Source of the DNA: DATBIO01 sp036556965
GTDB taxonomy: Bacteria > Acidobacteriota > Vicinamibacteria > Fen-336
DNA: 10,953 nt
Assembly (NCBI GenBank): GCA_036556965.1
Contig: DATBIO010000228.1
Location: 1-10,953, forward strand
Direction of reading: 5' to 3'
Under the pieces are notes generated by a model. That model was not told the origin of the DNA. It made no database searches and saw only the letters and a program-made list of their open reading frames with translations. Shown here piece by piece: positions 7,079-10,953 of this stretch. Made by a program: the position numbers and the translations under genes. Numbering within the stretch: the first letter of the stretch is position 1; each line of letters opens with the position of its first letter.

Positions 7079-7852
7079 ATGCTCCTGACCGCCCTTCCCC
7101 TCGTCCTCGCCCTCGGCAGCGGCCCCGTCAGCGACACGCGCGACTGGTGCGATCAGCACGGCGGCGACGACCAGGCTCGCCACTGCGACGTGAGGGAGAT
7201 CGACCTCGGCGCCGTGCGCAGCGTGTCCGTGGACGCCGAGCCCAACGGCGGCATCGCCGTGGAGGGAGTGGACGGCACCCAGGCCCGCCTGTGGGTCAAG
7301 GTGGAGGGCCGCGGCGCCACCGACGAGGAGGCGCGCGCCCTGGCCTCCCAGGTGCGCATCGAGACCGACGGCACGATCCGCGCCACCGGCCCGCAGACCC
7401 GCGGGCGGCGGGGCTGGCACGCCAGCTTCCGCCTGCAGGTGCCGCGCGCCACCGAGCTGCGCCTCACCACGGGCAACGGCGGCATCACCCTGCGCAACAC
7501 CACGGGCGTGGCCCGCCTGGACGCGGTGAACGGCGGCCTCCACCTGTCCGGCCTGGGAGGACAGGTCGACGCCCGCACCGTCAACGGCGGCGTCCACCTG
7601 AGCCTCACCGGCGACGGCTGGAGCGGGGACGGGCTGGAAGCCACCACCACCAACGGCGGCCTGCACGTCGAGGTGGACGAGACCTACCGCGCCCGGCTGC
7701 AGGTGAGCACGGTGAACGGCCGGATGAAGGTCGGGTTCCCGGTGACCCTCCAGGGCTCGATCGGGAAGACGCTCAGCCTCGACCTCGCCGGGGGCGGGCC
7801 CGAGCTGCGGATCCGCACCACCAACGGGAGCGTCTCCATCGACCGGCCGTAG
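7079..7852 (+). CDS. Exported DUF4097-like beta-repeat protein
   Basis: This 257-residue protein has GGAGG (7066-7070) eight bases before the ATG, and no other start is available in frame. Residues 1-18 (LLTALPLVLALGSGPVS) are a short hydrophobic signal peptide that lacks the usual N-terminal Lys/Arg. C24 and C36 flank a charged segment at the mature N-terminus and may form a disulfide. From about 50 on, the protein is made of short beta strands with seven Asn-Gly turns of the form NG[G/R/S]hxh (h, hydrophobic), at N56, N133, N151, N169, N192, N213 and N249. This is the ladder seen in DUF4097/'putative adhesin' proteins, which stack into a right-handed beta structure. No enzymatic motif is visible. 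These proteins are often linked to cell-envelope or anti-sigma functions, but no sigma factor gene lies here. Family assignment is good; function is unknown. Confidence 0.85.
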   Translation: MLLTALPLVLALGSGPVSDTRDWCDQHGGDDQARHCDVREIDLGAVRSVSVDAEPNGGIAVEGVDGTQARLWVKVEGRGATDEEARALASQVRIETDGTIRATGPQTRGRRGWHASFRLQVPRATELRLTTGNGGITLRNTTGVARLDAVNGGLHLSGLGGQVDARTVNGGVHLSLTGDGWSGDGLEATTTNGGLHVEVDETYRARLQVSTVNGRMKVGFPVTLQGSIGKTLSLDLAGGGPELRIRTTNGSVSIDRP

Positions 7853-7860
7853 CCGGCCGT
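7843..7860. terminator. Short hairpin at a convergent gene junction
   Basis: CCGGC (7843-7847) and GCCGG (7852-7856) pair around CGTA, overlapping the stop of the DUF4097-like gene. The octamer CCGGCCGT is directly repeated (7843-7850, 7853-7860). Only 15 bases separate the two convergent stop codons, so any terminator must be shared or lie inside genes. The stem is short, so this is a weak candidate. Confidence 0.25.
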
Positions 7861-7867
7861 CGGCGCG

Positions 7868-8911
7868 CTACTTCGGCTCCTCGGCGGCCCGCCGCGCCAC
7901 GAAGGCCAGCGGCTCGCCCTCGGTAACCGGGGGCGTGCCCACCACGTAGAGCAGCTCGCCCGCGAAGGGCGCGCGCACCTCGCGGAGGACGGCGCCGAAG
8001 GGGTCGGTGATCCGTCCCACCAGGGTGCCCGCGGCCACCGACTGCATCTTCTCCGCCACCGGCAGCCACACGCCGGTGACGGGCGCGCGCAGGACCTCGG
8101 TGCCGTCGAACCACACCGGCTTGTCCACGGCCACGGAGGGGGCGTCCATGATGCCCAGGTGGCGGACCAGGCTCAGGGCGCCCGCCTCCTGCGCGGCCAC
8201 GGAGACCTCGTCGGTGAGCCCCATGCCCCCCGACTCCGTGGTGATGGCGGGCTTGCCGCGCAGGATGGCCGTGTTCGAGGTGTACATGCTCCGGGCCAGG
8301 TCCCGCGGCCGCTCGCGGTCCACCACGATGTGGTCGAGGCCGAAGGCGAGGGCCATGTCGCGCGTGGCGCGGTCCACGGCGGCGTCGCCCCCGATCTGCC
8401 AGTAGGAGTAGGGCCGCAACGACTCGTTGCCGTCGCCGCAGTGCATGTCCGCCACGTGGGTGGCCTTCTCGATGACCTGTGTGGTGATGGCGTGGGCGAT
8501 GCGGTCGCTCACGGTGCCGTCCGCCGTGCCCGGGTAGACGCGGTTGAGGTTCTTGCCGTCGGGGCTGTAGTAGATCCGCCGGCCGTAGAAGGACGGCGGG
8601 TTGGCCATGTGCACGAGGATCACGGACCCGCTCATGCGCGCCGGCTCCAGGCGCCGGAGCACGCGCGGCAGGGCCATCACCGACGTGTACTCGTACCCGT
8701 GCGTGCCCGCGATGAGGGCGAGCACGGGGCCGGGCTTCGCGCCGTGGACCACGCTGACGGGGATGCGCGTGCCCGCGTCCACCCCCGCCGGCACCTCCAG
8801 CCATCCCGACACCGTCTCGCCGGGGCGCGCGGTCACGGGACCGACGGACAGCGGGCTCTGGGCGGCGGCCAGGGCCGGGCCGGCCAGGACGAGCAGCGCG
8901 GCGAGCTTCAT
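7868..8911 (-). CDS. Secreted aspartoacylase/succinylglutamate-desuccinylase-like zinc hydrolase
   Basis: This 347-residue protein is related to the M14 carboxypeptidase fold (COG3608-like AstE/aspartoacylase group), which splits amide bonds of N-acyl amino acids. The start ATG (complement of 8909-8911) has GGAGG (complement of 8919-8923) seven bases upstream. It gives a clean signal peptide, MKLAALLVLAGPALAAA, cut near residue 17, so the enzyme is periplasmic or secreted. Zinc-site residues follow the family pattern: GTHGYE (H71, E74) and MHCGD (H157). E226 in TTESGG is the likely catalytic glutamate. DGKNLNR (118-124) is the substrate-carboxylate region. Residues about 270-340 (TGVWLPVAEK to EGEPLAFVA) form the usual C-terminal barrel-like, biotinyl-lipoyl-like domain. 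The cytoplasmic AstE lacks a signal peptide, so this is probably a scavenging or processing hydrolase of unknown substrate. It is divergent from the radical SAM gene with a 78-base gap. Confidence 0.9.
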   Translation of the reverse strand: MKLAALLVLAGPALAAAQSPLSVGPVTARPGETVSGWLEVPAGVDAGTRIPVSVVHGAKPGPVLALIAGTHGYEYTSVMALPRVLRRLEPARMSGSVILVHMANPPSFYGRRIYYSPDGKNLNRVYPGTADGTVSDRIAHAITTQVIEKATHVADMHCGDGNESLRPYSYWQIGGDAAVDRATRDMALAFGLDHIVVDRERPRDLARSMYTSNTAILRGKPAITTESGGMGLTDEVSVAAQEAGALSLVRHLGIMDAPSVAVDKPVWFDGTEVLRAPVTGVWLPVAEKMQSVAAGTLVGRITDPFGAVLREVRAPFAGELLYVVGTPPVTEGEPLAFVARRAAEEPK

Positions 8912-8918
8912 GGGGCGT

Positions 8919-8923
8919 CCTCC
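8919..8923 (-). promoter_or_regulatory. Ribosome binding site fixing the hydrolase start
   Basis: On the minus strand GGAGG precedes the ATG at 8911 by seven bases. A longer open frame reaches back to an ATG at 8995, but that version would bury the signal peptide behind 28 polar residues and overlap the divergent promoter. Confidence 0.65.
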
Positions 8924-8952
8924 ATGGGCTGGGAGCCTGTCACGATTCTCCC

Positions 8953-8980
8953 TTGACATACCAGCGCTCGCCTCCACAAT
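8953..8980 (+). promoter_or_regulatory. Sigma70-like promoter for the radical SAM gene, possibly leaderless
   Basis: TTGACA (8953-8958, perfect) is followed by a 16-base spacer and CACAAT (8975-8980; four of six matches). The expected transcription start, about 8987-8990, coincides with the most plausible start codon GTG at 8990, and no Shine-Dalgarno sequence precedes it. This suggests a leaderless or nearly leaderless mRNA. The same nonamer, CCCTTGACA, forms the -35 region of the promoter at 543. No convincing promoter for the divergent hydrolase was found in the gap. Confidence 0.5.
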
Positions 8981-8989
8981 GACCCCCGG

Positions 8990-10953
8990 GTGCACGCCCC
9001 GAGAGCACAGCGCGGCACGAGCGACCTCGAAGTGCTGCTCGTGTCCATGCCCTTCGGTCCCGTGTTCTCACCCTCCCTGGCCCTCTCCCTGCTGCAGGCC
9101 CTGCTCGCCCGCCACGGGCGGCGCGCCCACGTGCGCTACTTCTCCATCCGCTTCGCGGAGATCGTGGGGCAGTCGCTGTACAGCCAGATCGCCTCCGACG
9201 GCCGGCCTTCCATCCGCGAGCTGGCCGGGGAGTGGATCTTCAGCGGCGCCCTCGCCGCGTCCTCGCCCCGCGACGACCGCCGCTACCTGGACGAGGTCCT
9301 GCGCGGCGGGGGCGCCTGGAGCGACACGCGCGGGCGCCCGCCCGTCTCGGAGAAGCTGATCGCGCGCATCCTGAAGGCCCGCGCGGCGGTCGAGTCCTTC
9401 CTCGAGGAATGCCTGGAGGAGGTGGCGGCGGCGCGGCCGCGGCTGGTGGGCTTCACCAGCATCTTCCAGCAGCACGCCGCCTCCCTGGCCCTGGCCCGCC
9501 GCATCAAGGAGGCGTGTCCGGGGACGGTGGTGGTCATGGGCGGGGCCAACTGCGAGGAGGTCATGGGCGCGGAGACCGTGCGCCAGTACCCCTTCGTGGA
9601 CGCCGTCGTCTCCGGGGAGGCGGAGGTCGTCTTCCCCGAGCTGGTGGAGCGGGCCCTGGACGGGCGCGCCCTCGAGGGACTGCCCGGCGTGCGCACGCCC
9701 ACGGGCGTGGCCGCGGAGTTCGCGCGCGGCCGCTTCGACACCGCGCCCATGGTGGTGGACATGGACGCGCTGCCCGTGCCCGACTTCTCCGACTACTTCG
9801 CGCAGTTCGAGCAGAGCCGCTTCCGCTCGCGCTGGCAGCCCGGGCTCTTCTTCGAGTCCTCGCGCGGCTGCTGGTGGGGCGAGAAGATGCACTGCACCTT
9901 CTGCGGCCTCAACGGGACGACCATGGCCTTCCGCAGCAAGTCCGCGGGCCGCGCGCTCCGCGAGCTCGAGGAGATCACCGGGCGCCATCCCGGCTGCGAC
10001 GTGCAGGTGGTGGACAACATCCTGGACCTGGCCTACTTCAAGGATTTCCTGCCCGCGCTGGCCCGCCGCGGCCTCGACCTCGACCTGTTCTACGAGACCA
10101 AGTCCAACCTCCGCAAGGACCAGGTGCGGCTCCTGCGCCAGGCCCGCGTGCGCACCATCCAGCCCGGCATCGAGAGCCTCAGCGCCTCCGTGCTGCGCCT
10201 CATGAAGAAGGGCGTGACCGGCCTGCAGAACGTCCAGCTCCTGAAGTGGTGCCGGGAGCTCGGCGTCCACCCGTCCTGGAACATCCTGTGGGGCTTCCCG
10301 GGCGAGGACCCGGCCGAGTACACGCGCATGGCGGAGCTGGTGCCCCTCCTCACGCACCTCGCCGCCCCCGTCGGGTGCGGCGACATCCGCCTGGACCGCT
10401 TCAGCCCCAACTTCGTGGAGGCGGAGCGCCTCGGCTTGACGGACCTGCAGCCGCTCGCGCCGTACCGCCACGTGTACCGCGGCCTCCCCGAGGAAGCGCT
10501 GCGCAACCTCGCCTACTACTTCTCCTTCCGCTACCTCGAGCCCCGCGAGGTGGCGGCCTACGTGGCCCCCCTCCGGCGGGCGCTGCGTGGCTGGCAGAGA
10601 TCGGCCGAGGGCAGCGCCCTCTTCTCCGTGGACGTGGGCGGGCGGCTGCTGGTCTGGGACCTGCGTCCCGCCGCGCGCGGGCCCCTGCACGTGCTCGACG
10701 GCCTCGAGCGGGACCTCTACCTGGGCTGCGACGCCGCCACCGACGTGCGCACCCTGGCCGCGCGCCACGGCCGGGGGGAGGCGGAGGTGGAGGACTCTCT
10801 CGGCTCCGCGGTGGAGCGGAAGCTCATGATCCGGGACGGCGGCCGCCATCTGGCCCTGGCCGTGGCCCTCGGCGACTACGCTCCCGCGCCCGAGGCGCGG
10901 CGCCGGTTCGAACGCGCGGCCCGTGGCCTGGGACGGCGCGACGGGAAAGGACT
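8990..10953 (+). CDS. Cobalamin-binding radical SAM protein, RiPP-maturation type; 3' end outside window
   Basis: The frame is open from an in-frame TGA at 8954 to the right edge: 654 codons from GTG 8990, with no stop. GTG 8990 is preferred because VLLVSMPFGPVFSPSLA, typical of this family's N-terminus, begins at residue 15; GTG 9032 is the alternative. Residues 15-240 form a B12-binding-like Rossmann domain (VGFTS 153-157, MGGANCEE 183-190, SGEAEVVFPEL near 206). The radical SAM core starts with FFESSRGCWWGEKMHCTFCGLNG. C294, C302 and C305 (C-x7-C-x2-C) would bind the 4Fe-4S cluster. Further core motifs are VVDNILDL, FYETKSNL, QPGIESL and NILWGFPGEDP. Residues about 565-630 (VLDGLERDLYLGCD to RHLALAVALGDY) resemble a winged-helix, PqqD-like leader-binding domain. 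I recognise the 'ribosomal peptide maturation radical SAM protein 1' family (TIGR03975-like), which modifies peptide residues, in some members by C-methylation. The gene is probably nearly complete. Family is near certain; reaction and precursor are unknown. Confidence 0.92.
   Translation, partial: MHAPRAQRGTSDLEVLLVSMPFGPVFSPSLALSLLQALLARHGRRAHVRYFSIRFAEIVGQSLYSQIASDGRPSIRELAGEWIFSGALAASSPRDDRRYLDEVLRGGGAWSDTRGRPPVSEKLIARILKARAAVESFLEECLEEVAAARPRLVGFTSIFQQHAASLALARRIKEACPGTVVVMGGANCEEVMGAETVRQYPFVDAVVSGEAEVVFPELVERALDGRALEGLPGVRTPTGVAAEFARGRFDTAPMVVDMDALPVPDFSDYFAQFEQSRFRSRWQPGLFFESSRGCWWGEKMHCTFCGLNGTTMAFRSKSAGRALRELEEITGRHPGCDVQVVDNILDLAYFKDFLPALARRGLDLDLFYETKSNLRKDQVRLLRQARVRTIQPGIESLSASVLRLMKKGVTGLQNVQLLKWCRELGVHPSWNILWGFPGEDPAEYTRMAELVPLLTHLAAPVGCGDIRLDRFSPNFVEAERLGLTDLQPLAPYRHVYRGLPEEALRNLAYYFSFRYLEPREVAAYVAPLRRALRGWQRSAEGSALFSVDVGGRLLVWDLRPAARGPLHVLDGLERDLYLGCDAATDVRTLAARHGRGEAEVEDSLGSAVERKLMIRDGGRHLALAVALGDYAPAPEARRRFERAARGLGRRDGKG

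Noticed and set aside
7244..7840. Recurring AACGGCGGC units, as a nucleotide repeat array or CRISPR-like structure
   Set aside because: Spacing is irregular and in frame, and the flanks differ. They simply encode the repeated Asn-Gly-Gly turns of the protein.
3664..7926. 1420-codon plus-strand open frame across the BNR and DUF4097-like genes
   Set aside because: It is dominated by Arg, Gly, Pro and Ala with no domain signature. It is an out-of-frame reading of two genes with strong signals of their own; long false frames are expected at this GC content.
8912..8995. Upstream start for the hydrolase at 8995 (28 extra residues)
   Set aside because: GGAGG sits correctly before the ATG at 8911, and only that start places the signal peptide at the N-terminus.
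8979..9359. Cys/Ser/Pro-rich plus-strand reading from ATG 8979 (CCSCPCPS, CCRPCS) that looks like a RiPP precursor beside the maturase
   Set aside because: It lies almost wholly inside the radical SAM coding frame, has no ribosome binding site, and its composition is what the +1-shifted reading of a Gly/Ala/Leu-rich GC-rich gene gives.
9068..10849. 593-codon minus-strand open frame opposite the radical SAM gene
   Set aside because: The plus strand here carries unmistakable radical SAM motifs; the antisense frame has none and is compositionally a shadow.

Overview
The window is a high-GC bacterial chromosome segment with strong G/C bias at third codon positions and GGAGG-type ribosome binding sites. 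Exported VPS10/BNR-repeat proteins, DUF4097-like proteins and a RiPP-type radical SAM enzyme are a mix common in Acidobacteriota and also found in Myxococcota. I lean towards Acidobacteriota, but no marker gene settles it.

Left part (1-909): the 3' part of an exported hypothetical protein, then a nested hairpin (498-536) acting as a probable terminator. A good sigma70-like promoter (543-572) follows, driving a 67-residue two-helix membrane protein (593-796). The 113-base gap before the next gene holds only a small GC hairpin next to its ribosome binding site.

Centre-left (910-3566): two class III (fold type I) PLP aminotransferases overlap by four bases (GTGA), so they are probably translationally coupled. 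The first is glutamate-1-semialdehyde-aminomutase-like but lacks the HemL N-terminal signature. The second is a GabT-like 4-aminobutyrate/omega-amino-acid transaminase with an extra four-cysteine insert. Together they suggest an amino-acid catabolic or interconversion module of unknown substrate.

Centre (3567-7852): a 16-bp perfect palindrome and a -10-like box precede a very large exported VPS10/sortilin-type BNR (Asp-box) protein with eleven recognisable Asp boxes. A terminator-like hairpin separates it from an exported DUF4097-like beta-repeat protein.

Right part (7868-10953): a secreted aspartoacylase/succinylglutamate-desuccinylase-like zinc hydrolase on the minus strand is divergent from a large plus-strand gene that runs off the right edge. 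That gene has no stop codon in the window. It encodes a cobalamin-binding radical SAM protein of the ribosomal-peptide-maturation type (the family I know as 'RiPP maturation radical SAM protein 1', TIGR03975-like). It is the most interesting item here: it suggests that a RiPP (ribosomally made, modified peptide) locus begins at the right border. No precursor peptide gene is visible inside the window, so the product and chemistry cannot be read from this sequence. No RNA genes, insertion sequences, CRISPR arrays or att sites were seen.
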